From assembly GCF_021018805.1 (NCBI RefSeq), contig NC_086258.1, positions 22,644,692-22,708,691 of the forward strand: a DNA stretch of 64,000 bases, read 5' to 3'. The notes beneath the pieces were generated by a model. It ran no database searches, was not told the origin of the DNA, and worked only from the letters and a program-made list of their open reading frames with translations. Shown here piece after piece: positions 21,792 through 35,407 of the stretch (position 1 is the first letter of the stretch; every line of letters starts with the position of its first letter). The stretch comes from Prinia subflava. Its lineage: Eukaryota; Chordata; Aves; Passeriformes; Cisticolidae. The position numbers and the translations under genes were made by a program.

Positions 21792-24700
21792 CACCAACCT
21801 GGACATGATTTTGAATGACAGCTGGACTATGCACAGGGAAACAGAGAAGGATTCAATGAGTGATGTCTAAATCTCCCAAGGAACGTCATACAGTGAAAAC
21901 TTGGCATAAAGGAAGTTCAGTGATGGATAAACACATATCTCTGGCTAAATCTCACCATGGAGTTGCCTTTTTGAGTTTTGCCTCAAAATTGCCACCAGCT
22001 CTGGCTTTGCCATCAAATAGACTTGCTCAGAAGTGTATTTAGTGTAAACACAGACTACAATAAAATACCGCCTGTCTGTGTCAATTCATTTCCCTCCCAA
22101 CAAAGAAACAGACCAAGCATGTAGCCCAGGCTGCCCTGCCACGGGTGCATATCATTGTATAAAAGCATAATCAACACTGCATTTTACACAAAGTGGGGGA
22201 CATTTTTTGCCATCACGCCAAAAACCCAAGCTGCAGATGTTCTGCCTCCCCTGCCACATCGAGGTGCTTTAAAACTATCATAAATAAACATGGCAGATTT
22301 AAAAGAATCATTTCATCCTTTCAAAAAAGGGACACGTCTCTTTTTTATGCTTGAGTAAATCAAAATTGGCTTGATTGATTTTGCTGAAGGTTTTGCTAAG
22401 GTGATGCAAGGATTTCAACTTGGCCAAGGAGGGAGAGATCAAGAGCCCCACCCTCAGCATCAAGCTTTCTTCTACACTTCTCCTGCTCTCATTTTGACCA
22501 GTTTAACTCCCTGCAAATGATACCAGGATCTGGTTTTTTCATGCTTTCATGAGTCTGAGGTCTGAGCCCAGGTCTGGGATGAGATAGCTCAGTGCACCAT
22601 GGGGAGACTTGCAGTTCAGACAAAAATAAAACTTTTTTGCTGCCCTTTGTTATTAAGCAGACACTCCAATTGGGCCTCATCAGTTCACTTGGAAGTAAAG
22701 AATTACAAATGCAAAGGACCTATACTTACAAAATGTTTATGCTCTTATTACACTTGATATCCACACCAGAATGTTAATCATAACAACCCTGAGCAACCCT
22801 ATGGAGTGTCGACATGCTTGTGGTATATGGCTTTGTTAGGCAGGAGTGAAAGGGTGACTAATAATATTCACAGCTTCCCCGCAGTCATGAAAATGTAAAT
22901 ATTTTTTTAAAGTGCTTACAAGACAAACCTACAGTAAATCAGAAAAATGTCCCACATAATATGTAAACTAAATCCTCCTCTCTAATCTAACCTTAGAAAG
23001 TGGCAGTTAAGTGATCCATTCATTCTACTTCAAAATCTCAGTCCTTTCCTTGTTTAAGGGCCAGACACCACCTGACTAATTGGATGGATAATTTGGTCTC
23101 TCCTGAAACGTTTTTCAGATTTGGAATGATTAAATATAATATGTGCTTCTGCTGAGCCCTCAGCCAACATTTGGAAAGAAATGGGTAAAGCAGTCTCAGG
23201 CCAGATCTCAATCCCATTCAGACAGAGAAAACTGATGTTCTAGGGTAATTCTCAACCTGCTCTTCAAAAAACAAAAGGGAGAAGATGGTCCAGTCATCTC
23301 AGCACAGGAACACTGCTTCTAAATACATTTCCAGGAGCAATGAAAATTAAGGAATTAAGTTATTCTCTACAGCAAAAGGGAGCACGACAAGAAGCAAAGG
23401 TCTGCCATGGCAAGAGGATCAGTTTCTAGACACCAGCCAGTGGAAGAGCAATGGAGCAGTTTAAGCCTGACAAATTTCAAGTTCAGCCAGATCTTTTCTG
23501 CCCATCTGCTGCAGATTCCCCTGCACCATTGCAAACATGCTTTTGACACCCACAGCATGGGAGTGAGAACTCTTAGCTGCCAAATCTCATCTCAGAGGTG
23601 AAGAGGATGAGGATGGCTGTATTTTGGGATTCCTGTATTATTATCCAGGTAGATTATGTACAGTTACCTGGAGTTATAAGGGTTTTTTAGTGGAAAACAA
23701 AATTAAAAACCCTTCATATACCATCAAAGTGCATGAATAGGACATAATTATTGTCACACAGGCAGCAATAGGAGTCATTGTGGTTCCCTTCCAGCATGAT
23801 TTATAATTTTACATTCTTTGTCATTTTACATCCCTAGCAAAAAAATAACTAAATAAAACATATCAAAGCAGTTCTCCACATATCTCAACCTCAGGAATGC
23901 AGCTTTTCTAGTCAGACACCAGAGAGCAAGCATCTGTGTTCGCACAGCTAATTAATGTGCAAGAAAAACCTCTTTTACATCTGACTTGCGAAGCTGATAA
24001 CATGTAAGTTATAACTTGCACGAGACATGATAAACTCTGTCCTTCACAGAGAGAAATGAGCTTCTAACATGACTCACTGTAACGAGAACTCAGGATATAG
24101 CAGCTTCTAATCAGAGGTAGATTCATAATGGACTTGTTGAGCAGTGACATTTCCTACATCACTTGGCACATGGTGAATGATGACACTGTCATGGTTAAAC
24201 TAGGTAAGGTTCAACATTAATACAGGGAACAAAGTGTTGGGGTTTTGACTGCATTAAGCCAGAATTTACTAACATGAACCTGAAACGTTTGACAGACATA
24301 GGAAGAAGAGCCATCAGGAGAACATTGCCCCCAAGAAGGGGAAAGGATCTTGGGTTTTGAGCTTAAATATTGTTTGTTTGTAAAAACTCACTCTAACATC
24401 ACCTTTGCAGAAAATGGCTCATCACTAGTTAATTAAAGAAGAAAAGAGGCAATGGCTGCAATGTCCAAGAGGCCCATTCATATTAGACACAAAGATGGCA
24501 AGATTAGTTCACTATGGCTCGGTTCCCTCCATCTCCCACAGCTCTACTTGCCCCCTGGCGAGAAGCTGACATGAGAGGATAAGACAACTCCATTAGGAGC
24601 CCATATCACCTCTCTGCAGTGTTCTCCACAAGCAGATGGAGCAGCTATTTAGCCAAATGCACCATGACTGCAGCTTTATACATGAGCATGTGGGATGTTT

Positions 24701-26779
24701 CCTAATGTGGGGCAAGGTACAATGTACTCCAATTTATCAACTGTCCTGTATACTATTAAAGATTCAGATAAATAATTTAGGGGTAAAGACCCATAGGCTG
24801 AGCTGAAAAGCAGCAAGGCATCAGGGGTCAAGTGTTTCTGCAGGATTTATGTTTACCAAACAGAGCTGCCTGCAAAGGAATGTCTGTGTTGAGCTGTGGC
24901 AGAATGAGACTTGAGCAGGAGTGAGCTGGAGAACCAGCAATTGCTTCATTTCAACTGAAACAAATTTAAATACAGAGTTAATAAAACAACCCTCTTTACT
25001 GCCCTAAGAAACAAAATATACATGTAGTTAGAGCCATATAATTTCCTCCTAACACACATTTTGATCTGAGGATAATGTGCAGTATCACCATTTTTCTGTG
25101 CATTGTAAAAAAGGAATACCTTCTAATACCTTAGAACGATTTAATCAACATCCCATGCAGGCAGTGAATAGATAATTGAAATATGATGTACTGTCATCCA
25201 TATCCCCTTTGGGAAAGAGACACGGTAAGCATTATATCATTGCATTAAGCCATCCTTTGATGTGGATTTTATTCTCATTAAACTATATTTTAGCCCCAAG
25301 GTTTCTCCCACCACACCTCTCTGTGACATGGACATGCCAGAAAAAAAAAAAAATACCCCACTGTTCAAAAGGCAAGAAGTACACTTTTGTAAGCAATTGT
25401 ACATGTCAAAAATATAAAGCTGCCTTTTATATTTCTTGTTTACCAAACACAGTCAATGACAGCTCCTGGAAAACACAGGGTCAAAAAAAAAATAATGAAA
25501 GCAGGAGGGTGGTGGAGGAGAAGGAATGAATTTACTTGTTTTTAAATAATAAAGCCTGAATACAAGCAGGATAAAAAAGGATAAGAAATTCTTGAAAAGG
25601 CTGCCTTGATGGTGTCTGCTTTGAATTGTGCCCTGTTTAAACAAGAGGAAAGCCTCCCACTGAAAAAAGAAACATTTTTATCATTCAAAAAGATCTCAGT
25701 GCAGTCCCTTTAAAATGAGGTATTTTCTAAACAAAGCATCAGAATGCTCCCCTGCAGGGAATGAGCATCTGATCTCTTAAAAATGATTATTCTTGAAGAA
25801 CTGTAGATTTATGGAGTTTTTGTTTTATTTGTTTTAACTTAAGTAGAATGAAACCTGTCTGAAATGACCACCCAAGGGAGCAGAGCCACCAGCTAAGCAA
25901 GGGCTGAGCTCTAAAGGGGACCCAAAGTTGTATCAAGACCCTTGGGGAGGTTTTAAATCTCTGGCTCAACCAGAGCTAGCAAAACACTTTATATAGGTCT
26001 CAGTGTAAGCCCAGGATATGGATTTTCCTTCACTTACATCCATGCAGCTCCACTAACATCAGCAGGAACATTCCTGATTTACATTAGTGTTAAGCAAAGA
26101 AACAAGCTAATTATCCTGAGTTATCCACAGTGACTACAGGAGAAATTTTGTTTTGAATTGCTCTTTTTTTTCAGCATGGGCTGGTTTTGTTACACTTGTA
26201 ACAGTAGGTCTGCTACATGCAGCAGAGTGAAAAAACTCAACTTTACATAGAAATGGTCTAGTCTCAATGTGCTTCTGAATAAATAAAATTTCACATGTTG
26301 CAGTTTTCTATTAGTTCATGAACACCCAACTTCCACATCTGCAATTATGACTACTATTCACAAATATAAGCCATTGGTGAGAAACAGTACTAGCATAGGA
26401 GCCCTTTTTGATCTGATTCTTCAAGTTTGGCTTATGGTTTACACTGAGCCAAGTCAACACTCAACTCAGAAATATCAATAAGTACAAGTGTTACTACCTC
26501 CATTAACGGCAGTAACCATCAACTGTGAACATGAGAAGTGGAAAGCTCACAGACAGAACACAAAGCCTTGGGCATTGCTAAGGGAAAAGGTTAATGGGAT
26601 TCTTGGAAAAACAACACAAACCTTTATTTCTGTTGAAGCATTCAAGGCATTAGCTGTGTTGTGCCGCCTTTTGCCATTTTAATAGACTTAAACTTCTTAA
26701 ATGTGTATAGGAAAGTAGCTTGAGTACAAATAATCTCCTTAAGGAGAATATCAATAAATTCCACAGCCTGTTAGTTTTA
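21792..26779. other. Quiet intronic sequence
   Basis: AT-rich unique sequence between the nested LTR and the next CR1. No open frame above about 117 codons and no recognisable element were seen. Confidence 0.6.
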
Positions 26780-27035
26780 TCATAGAATCCCAGAATAATT
26801 TGGATTGGAAGGGACCATAAAGCTCATCTCTTTCCACCCCTTGCCATGGGCAGAGACACTGTCCACTATCCCAGGGTGTTCCAAGCCCCATCCAACCTGG
26901 CCTTGGACACTTCCAGAGTTGGGGCAGCCACAGCTTCTCAAGGTAACCTGGGCCTCCCCACCCTCACAGGAAAGAATTTCTTCCTAACATCTAATCTAAA
27001 TTTACTCTTTTGCAGTTTGAAGCCATTATATTGAA
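26780..27035 (-). mobile_element. CR1 LINE 3' fragment
   Basis: It shows TCATAGAATCCCAGAATAAT, TTGCCATGGGCAGAGACACT, CCATCCAACCTGGCCTTGGA and AAGAATTTCTTCCTAACATC in the order expected for reversed CR1. Weaker similarity may continue to about 27130. Confidence 0.94.
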
Positions 27036-30000
27036 GGGTTTTGAGACAAGACCTGGAGCAACCAGAGCCAAGACTGCTGTGAGCAGGAGATGAGTCTTCC
27101 TCTCTCCTGAGGCCCCTTTCAACCTGGACCACCCTCTAAAGCTATCTGTACAATGCTTCTCCCAAATAAGCAAAGGAGAAGCCCCAGACCCACTTCCAGG
27201 CAGCCACAGCTGAGGCCAAAGCCAAAAGACTGGGTACAGAAAAGAGCTGGAAGTTGCAAAATAGCCCAGGAGCAGAACTGAACAATGTCGACACAGCCAT
27301 GAATTGGTTATTTAGAACATACAGTTTAAGGTCTTTTTTTCCTTTAAGATGAAAAACTATTCTTATACAACTATGAAGACTTTTATGAGTAATTAGCAGA
27401 TCCAGTGGTAGTCTAAGTTCATGTAACTGCCATTTTCTAGAAGGACTGTGCGCAGGTAAAGGGTGAACAAACCTGTCACTTTGCACAACATAACAGAGGA
27501 GGACACTTGTCACCCTTGAGGCTGATCTCACTCAGCTACTGCAGCTCATACCAGAGATTTATTAAAATTAATCTGGAGGAAAATTAAACCCATTACCTTA
27601 AAAAGCAAGGGAATAAATCACACCCAACAGGAAATTAGGAAAAGCTGCTTCCACTTCAGATGAATCTAAGCTTGTGTGAGCACACAAAATTTTTCCTCAT
27701 CAATGACACAAAATAAATTCATAGAAGGAAAAGAAGGCAACAGTATCAGCTGTCATTATAGTGCAGAACACAAATATGCTCAATGAGTTTAACACTGCAG
27801 CCCAAGTATAAAGAACATCTCAAGATGTTTGTATTTCCAAACAAGACTTGAGGGGTCAGAGGAGGGAGGAAGACGTGGGCAGGCAGGATGATGGATGGCA
27901 CTCAGTGGCATGCTGTGTTTGGGTCTACTGTTGTTGTTTTTGCAACAAGATGCCTCTGATTACTCTCTGAATAGATATTAAGGATGGTTACATCTCACTG
28001 CTCAAAGAGGACATTTTTTTCAGAGCCTCACAGATTAAACAGAACATTGTAAAGCATGCAGTCAATGAACTATCTGGTGTTGTCACAAATCTCCCAAGAG
28101 TGTCAGAAGATTCCCTGGGGGCAATCAGGGAGGTGGGCTTGAGGACTGGCAAATAAGGTAAACGTGCTCTTGTCCCTACGTTCAGCAGTCTCAGCTCTGC
28201 AGAACCCGTCTGTGTCATTGCCTTTACGGATTGTCCAGACCAAATATATAAAATATAAAGCAGGGGCACACTGAACTGCTAAGTAATTGTCTCAGCCATC
28301 AAGGTGATGCAATACAGAGACTTCACAAAGGATGAAGGAAAATTACTTTTCCAAATCCCGTCCTTCCAGAGATCTTTGCAGAACTGGCTCCTGGCTCACA
28401 TGGAATGATGGATGGGCCAAAGCTGCCCAACTGAGACTTCTTGAATGTCACCAGTAAAAGAACAATGCTATTTCCAGTCAGACCTCCACACCTCAAAGGG
28501 CAGCCCTGGCCACAGAGCCTTTCTTTGAAAGCTACTCAGGTTCCTCTTCGATGCCAAAGGAAACTGCAAGTCCTCAGCAACTCACAGAAAAGGGTAACAC
28601 GTTTGGGAACCACATGAATGTTTATTCAGGGAAACGAACCCCTGAGATGGACTTGTGACGTTTTCTCAAAGTGAAGGCTTCAGGCAGAAAGGAAGGGGAG
28701 AAATGTTGTTGGAAGCAAGATCACTTAAAACAGACAGCTGGTCTTAACCCTAAAACTGGGGGCTGAAGCTGCAAATAGAGGCCACAAAGCAGAACACACT
28801 GGAGTATTTTCTCTACAAAAGCTTAACATTTCCTAACAAGCCACCTCTGTGAATTATCTTACTTAAAACAGAGACACCAGCTCATCCAGGGACGGCATGC
28901 CTCAGTAACTCCAAGAACCTCTCACTGGGGTGACCAGTTTGATTCTGTTCTATGTTCAAAGCATGTAAGAATTCTCTTTGTGATGGCATAACCTCTAGAA
29001 AGACTCTCACTGGCCTCAGTGCAGTTTTCAGTGGGCAGGAGTCACATCAAAGCCACCACTCAAAGCCTTTCCAAGGAGGTGCAGAGCCAACATGATGGAG
29101 AGTTAGCAGCCTTCTCTCTTCAAAACGGATCTTAAGCTCAGGACAAAAACTACCCATATTGTCCAGTTCTGTAACAACTATAATGAATAAATAAAAAGCA
29201 AGGAATAAAAAAAAAATTTACAAACAGTACAAATGAAGATGGATTAGAAAATGATGTCTCGTTTGCCCTGGACAGCACAGATGTTGTAACACAGCAGAAT
29301 TAAAAAAGCAGCAAATGTTTCATTAAATGAAGCAGCTAAAGAGAATAAAATGTCAAAACTCAAATGTCAGACAAATTTTGGGCAAGAACTCCCCAAACTC
29401 TCTGCATTCTTTCCCAGAGCCAAGACACCAGTCTCTTATGTACTATTTACCCATCCCTGTCTTATCTGGTTTTGACTGGTTTTAGCATAACCATTTACAG
29501 GTCTTATTTAATCAGCCAGCAAGGAAAGAGTTCAAGGAACACCAGGAAGTATGTGGCAAAATACAGGTTAGATCACTTGCACTGGATTATTCTCCTCTGG
29601 CACACTGCAGAAAAACTAACCCCAGTCAAAGACTGCATACTCAATGGTCTGCAGGGAGCAAGAGCACCATTTTTCAAGGGAAGTGACACTTTAAAGAACT
29701 TTAAATTAGCTGATGACAGGCAGGTAGGTAGATTGATGAGTGATTGTCCAATGTCCCCAACATTACCATTTTGTGGTGAAAGGAAATATGAAAGTAAGAA
29801 AATCCATGAAATATGGTTTTGCCAATCTGTGGTGCACTCAGATGACAGTGAAGTTCATTTAAGGACACTGGAAACATAAAATAAATTGCTTTCTTCTGAA
29901 TCAGAAGTTGACAGAAAGTTTCCTAGTTACATTTTTGACTCCAGAAGCACTGCAAGCCATGCTAGCAGACTGTGATAAAAATAAAATAATAATAATAAAA

Positions 30001-31126
30001 TCCCCTCATAATTTTTCTTCCTAACAAGGGTTCCTTCTCCCAGGGCCTAAGTACCACATGCAAGGGAGGCAGAAGTGCAGGTTGCCTGGACCACACAATT
30101 AACCTGACTTACTGTATATCCAACAGATGCCCTCACTGCAGTGGTCCCTAAAATACATTTTTAAGTAGAATTAACTCGGGGATCTGCAATTAGCAGCACC
30201 TTTGAGAACAAATCAGAACAAGTTTACTGAAGCGCTGCAACTATTTACCACAAGAGTGAATTTACCCCCAAGGTTCACTTGACTATTTTGTCTCAATTTT
30301 CTTGTGATTTCATCTCTCATGGTTTTTTTCAGTCCTCCAAAGGTGATGGATAAAACACAGAAATAAACAGGACCAACTGTGCACATAAGCCTAAGGGAAA
30401 ACATAATTTTGTTACAAATACTCTTTGGAACAATCATGGAAATGCAATACTAAAATTGTTTGTTGAATCATTTATGAATTGGGCCTTCAGTTTCAGTTTG
30501 CAAATAAGTTAGAGGATTTTTATTGATGTTCTTTTGCACTTTGCTTTTTTAGTTGCTAAACAGCCTTTGAGAAACTGAACTGATACATAATCAAGAAAAC
30601 AGAGGGAATGGAGGAATTCTACTTTAAGGAAATTCCTATGCTAATGCAGGACTTTTTTTTGGTGAAGGGAGGAATTTACTTATAGATGATGACAAACTTT
30701 ATGATGACAAATTTTTAAATTGATTTTCTAAGATGCCACAATTTTTAACCAGCTAAACATGTAGAAGCAACACACATTTTTGTGTTTGTTCTTAGATGGG
30801 AAATTTTTAAGATTTATTACTACAAAACAAAAGTTCAGTGGAACATAACTGCATGCTGCCACACCATGCATGGAGTCACCACACATGAAGAAACATGCAA
30901 TATGAAGGGAAATTCTACTGTATTGAGAAATGCAGTATTTTACAGTTGTGAGTGCCCAAACTCCTCACATGAAAGCTACAAACATGAAGAAATAGCAAGG
31001 AACACAGAGGTGCATTTCTTTCTTAAGTGTTTTGTCTCAAAGTGCTACTTTTTGTCATCTGAAGAGGGAGAGAAACTTGGAAATAGATAAAAGGTTTATT
31101 ACTCCTTGGCCAGAGCATTGCCTTAC

Positions 31127-31197
31127 CTGATCTGTCCTCGCACCAGTGGTCTGTTTTTAGTCCTGTTCATATTTGAGTCAAATGGAACCTCAAAGAA
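31127..31197 (-). CDS. COX10: COX10 internal exon (exon 5 by human numbering), Asp-rich substrate-binding motif
   Basis: This short 71-nt exon encodes FFEVPFDSNMNRTKNRPLVRGQI plus two bases (AG) of a split Ser codon. It is too short to stand out as an open frame but matches vertebrate COX10 closely. The segment holds the FD-x3-MxRTxxRPL signature of heme O synthases, the counterpart of the first Asp-rich motif in UbiA prenyltransferases, which binds the Mg-prenyl diphosphate. The acceptor is a pyrimidine-rich tract ending TTAATTACAG just above 31197, and the donor is CAG|GTAAGG just below 31127. The exon starts in phase 0, directly after the Gln codon expected at the end of the preceding exon, and leaves phase 2. 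That phase joins exactly to the exon at 11112-11344, giving RGQI-S-PLLAV. The exon number is inferred from human COX10. Confidence 0.95.
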
Positions 31198-31528
31198 CTG
31201 TAATTAAAAAAAAGAAAGCAAGAATCAGAATGAAGGGATACCTTAAAACATGCCATGCATAGAATGTCCTGTCTGCATCTGCAAGTGCTTTAATTTCTGT
31301 TTTTGGAGGTTCAAGGATACAATAAAAATGGTAAATGGTTTATGGAGCTTTGATAGTCTGCATTGATGCTTTTGGCATCCCCGTATAAAGAAAATCACAC
31401 AGAGGACAAGAATAGTTTGCACAAGACCCCAAAAGTTCTTCATCTGAAGTACAGTTTGATTCCAAGTTCTTTTCTCAACAGGTCTGACACATATTTTACA
31501 CATAGACAATTACATATGAATACATGGA

Positions 31529-31902
31529 AATCATGGAATTCTTATGGTTGGAAAATATATTTAGGATCATCCAGTCCAACCAACATCACCGTTCACCATT
31601 AAACCATATTTTCAAGTGTCATATCCACAGGTTTCCTGAACACTTCCAGGTATGGTGACTCCACCACCTTCCCTGGGCAGCCCCTTCCAATGCCTGACAA
31701 GCCTTTCAATGAAGACATTTTCCCTAATGCCTAACTGAAACTTCCCCCAGCACCAGAGGCCGTTCCCTCTCCTCCTGTCTCTGCTCCCTGGGAACAGAGC
31801 CACACTCCCACCTGGTTGTGCCGTCCTGTCAGGGAGCTGTGCAGAGCCAGAAGATCCCCCCTGAGCCTCCTTTTCTCTAGGCTGAGGCCCCCCAGCTTCC
31901 TG
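31529..31902 (-). mobile_element. CR1 LINE fragment upstream of exon 5
   Basis: AATCATGGAATTCTTATGG is followed by ATCATCCAGTCCAACCAACA, CACTTCCAGG, CCTTCCAATGCCTGACAAGC, CTCCTGTCTCTGCTCCCTGG and AGGCTGAGGCCCCCCAGC. Its right-hand body matches the subfamily of 9488-9943. It lies about 330 bp upstream of the exon 5 acceptor, in the sense orientation. Confidence 0.93.
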
Positions 31903-32865
31903 ACCCTGGTTTTATATTAATACAAATTGTCCTTGAATATGTTGCACTTCTGGTCTTTAAAAGACAAATACTAAGGTTTTTTCAAGATCACCTAGCTTGA
32001 CAGAACCAGAAACCCACCCCAAAATCAATCAACTCTTGTAAAATGCTACTGGAACTGCTCTGAGCCTCCAGTTGGAGCAGGAGGGAGTGAACACACCATA
32101 TGGTGTTATTTAACGTCACAACCCAATGTGACTTTAAACATGGCCTATAGGAAAATTCAGGCAGCACTATATGCCTACTCAGAATTCCTTCAGGCTTCTG
32201 TAGGATCTGTTTTACAAGAATATCACTGGAAAAGCTGAATGAACTTTGCCATCCAGGCAAATCTAAAGCCATTCAATTTTATGTGTGCAAAACAATAACA
32301 CAAGTAATAAGCAGAAAATTACTTACAGAAGGAGTAAAACATATTTAGAGAGAGGATATTTGTCATTGATGTTATGTCTGAGGTTCTGAGGTAGGATCCA
32401 AATCATAGTGAATATTCAGGAAAAGTACCATAACAAATCATAATTCCAAACAGTCAGCGTCACAGTCAGCTCAGTGTAACCAAACTGCAGATGGATTTTA
32501 GGTGATCATACGATAAAGAACTACAAATCTATTCCAGAAAGTTGATTTAACATTTTATGCTACAAAACACTTAATTAACAAACATTTTCATTTTGACACT
32601 CCATGTTACTGGTCCTGCAACTTACTGAGCACTCCCATGGGAACGCTAGTGTACAGAGACCATGGGAGCAGCAGGAACCTGTCAGACCCCTCCAGATGTA
32701 CATCAAGGGAAAGATGGTCCATTTCAAGGCACATGGAGTTTCCAGGAACTACCTTTCCCATCTATTACCTTGATATAATGACTATAAAACAAATGGAAAT
32801 CTCTGCCTTCCAGTTTTATTATAGATATTCCTGAAGCAAACTCAGGCTGCTCAGCCAAGAGTTAA

Positions 32866-33332
32866 GGGGGAGGGAGGGAGGGAGGTAGGCAGGCAGGCAG
32901 GCAGGAAGGCAGGCAGGCAGGAAGGCAGGCAGGCAGGAAGGCAGGCAGGAAGGAAGGCAGGCAGGAAGGCAGGCAGGAAGGCAGGAAGGCAGGCAGGAAG
33001 GCAGGCAGGAAGGAAGGAAGGAAGGCAGGCAGGAAGGAAGGAAGGAAGGCAGGAAGGCAGGCAGGCAGGAAGGCAGGCAGGAAGGAAGGCAGGCAGGCAG
33101 GAAGGAAGGCAGGAAGGAAGGCAGGCAGGCAGGAAGGCAGGCAGGAAGGCAGGCAGGAAGGAAGGCAGGCAGGCAGGAAGGAAGGCAGGAAGGAAGGCAG
33201 GCAGGCAGGAAGGCAGGCAGGAAGGCAGGCAGGCAGGCAGGCAGGAAGGAAGGCAGGAAGGAAGGCAGGCAGGCAGGAAGGCAGGCAGGAAGGCAGGCAG
33301 GAAGGCAGGCAGGAAGGCAGGAAGACAGGAAG
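32866..33332. repeat. Compound tetranucleotide array (GGCA/GGAA)n
   Basis: About 465 bp built almost entirely of the tetramers GCAG and GAAG, after a short GGGA/GGTA lead-in at 32866-32888. The tetramer register is unbroken from 32881 to about 33324. Part of the array (33089 to about 33310) shows a higher-order pattern of roughly 68-76 bp repeated three times. Open frames of about 170 codons rich in Leu-Pro-Ala-Cys on the minus strand are repeat artefacts. It is about 1.7 kb upstream of COX10 exon 5 in the transcript. Confidence 0.97.
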
Positions 33333-35407
33333 TTCATACTTCTGCTGTGCCTGAACTCTGTGGCACATCACTAGGCAGCTTGTACAGTGAGTTTTAGGCA
33401 GCTGACAGGGAATTTCTCATCTACTGTTTGCTGTGGCTGATATGCAGTGGTCAGGGTCATTCCCAATGACCACCAGAGTTGTTGAAGACACTGGTTTGGA
33501 AGAAAAGCACTGAGGGGTCCTTGCCCTCCACCTCATGCCAGAGAGACAGCTTGGATCTTTTCAACTACAACACTCACCTGTAAGTGTTGGATGTTTCACA
33601 AAGAACCTCTATAGGATACAGACACAAGTTTCTTGGGAGAAAGGAAAACACCCCATTTGGATCTGAAACCAGTAATTGCTTCTGACAGCTCAGTGTTTTG
33701 CTAATAGTTTGTTTCACTGTTACATTTCAGAGGCAATTATGGTAAACGAAGAAAAAAATTACATTTGACATCAGATTGGTAGAGCAATACAAGGAAAAAA
33801 ACTCTATAGGGCTCAAGTCTGTTCTCCAGAAAATATCTGGGCTACAATTACTTTATTTTGTAAGTCCCAGGTTTTATTTCTAATTGCAAAGGTCTGACTG
33901 CTTTGAGTTACTTCCAGTTTTAACTTGTGCATGTGAAGAGATTTTTGCTTGTTTGACAGTATTTAAGCTTATGCATAAAGATGTGCAGTGGATAAAAACA
34001 AAATAATATGCAAGTTTTAAACACAATGTGTCTCAGACACAAAAAAGCTAAAATGAAGAACAGTTGAATAGTCAACACCTGAATTAAAATATTTAAAGAA
34101 TTTAAACTTATGCAAATGAATTAGCAATATAAGCTGATGAAGCCATGCTTAGAGTATCAAATATTTCCATATATTTAATATAGTAATCAACCTCTGAACA
34201 GAATATAAATTCTGAACAAGAATCTCCTCTGCTGACTTAAGTAGTCAAAAAAGTCTGTGTCTATTGTATATGGCTGCTCCTGAAATTAAGACTACTGCAT
34301 GACTTAAGACTGAATTTTTTCGCTTTTCTAAATCTGACAGTTGGAATAATCTGTTACTGTCAAGTATATGTATACAGCATGGCACTGTACTTCTAACTGA
34401 ACTAAACTTAAAAAAATCCTTTTATTTGCAATGCCCTAGATTCCTTCACTGAGTTAGCTGCTATTCCATGTCAGTAAGATGTCATTTATCAAACTTTCCC
34501 CATTTTGCTCCCAGATGTTCAGCAAAATTCTCTCTCCATTTGAAATTATTTTCCCCAATATCCTAGAAAAAATGAAAAAAGCTATGCGTCTCAAATATCA
34601 TTCCATAGGAATGAAAGAGTGAAGTCAAACACTATCTCATGCCAGGCCAACAGAGTCCTGCCTATTTCAGCAAACCGTAAATTCAGTAAGATGAAGCCTA
34701 GATAAATAAATATTTTAGAAGCACCCAGGAGGCTTTTTCCTCAGGAAGTCTGAATGCATCAGTTCAGCTGGACATGGCAGAATATTATCTGCCCTCAGTA
34801 TCTGGGAACCTGGCCACCAGAAGGGCAGACTGAGGGTTAAATCTACAGCATCTAAAAAGCCCAGAGTGACAAAACTTGGCAACAGCTCTCAAAAACCTAA
34901 CCTAAATTTTAGTCCGTATGCATAAGCATTTAAAACATGATGATGGGGAAAAAAAAAATCAGCCAGCCAGTACTCTGTGGTTTATTTCTCTGGCAGGCTC
35001 ATCATGCTTTTTGTGCAGATCTCATCTCATTAATAAACAGTAATTATATCTTAAACATCTCACAATTCCTAGCATAGCTGTCACATTACTGCTCAGACCT
35101 GTTTATACCCATGGGCTTTCTGTCCTTCAGCCTCTTCACATTGGTTTCCATTTTGTATATAACTGAAATGTTAAAGAACATTTAATTTCAAGCTACCTCT
35201 TGGAACCAGCAGTGCCTGCAGAGGATGGCTGAGCACTCAGACCTTACAGGAGGCTCACAGACTAATAATTTTATTAAGAGTACACCAAGGTTTCTGTAAC
35301 AACACCTTGCAGATGCAGACTACACTATGCCAGCACTTTCAGGACTACTCATAGGGAAAGAGGACAGGTGTGCAGTGCCTCTACAGGCGACTTTCATCAG
35401 TTCATAA

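Larger units (their letters stand above)
11345..31126 (-). other. COX10: COX10 intron between the two recognised exons
   Basis: This 19,782-bp intron is bounded by GTAAGG at the 31126 side and CCACAG at the 11345 side. It contains CR1 fragments at 13791-13982, 18714-18811 and 26780-27035, and the nested LTR pair at 20052-21787. The rest is AT-rich unique sequence without recognisable genes. The longest open frame in unique sequence is 29364-29879 on the plus strand (171 codons); it shows no recognisable domain, compositional bias or start context, and I treat it as chance. Confidence 0.9.

Noticed and set aside
29364..29879. 171-codon plus-strand open frame as a gene
   Set aside because: It is antisense to COX10 and shows no recognisable domain, splice or promoter context. 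Its length is within reach of chance in 64 kb read in six frames.
32819..33371. Minus-strand open frames of about 170 codons (Leu-Pro-Ala-Cys repeats)
   Set aside because: They are translations of the GGCA/GGAA tetranucleotide array, without unique sequence or coding signal.
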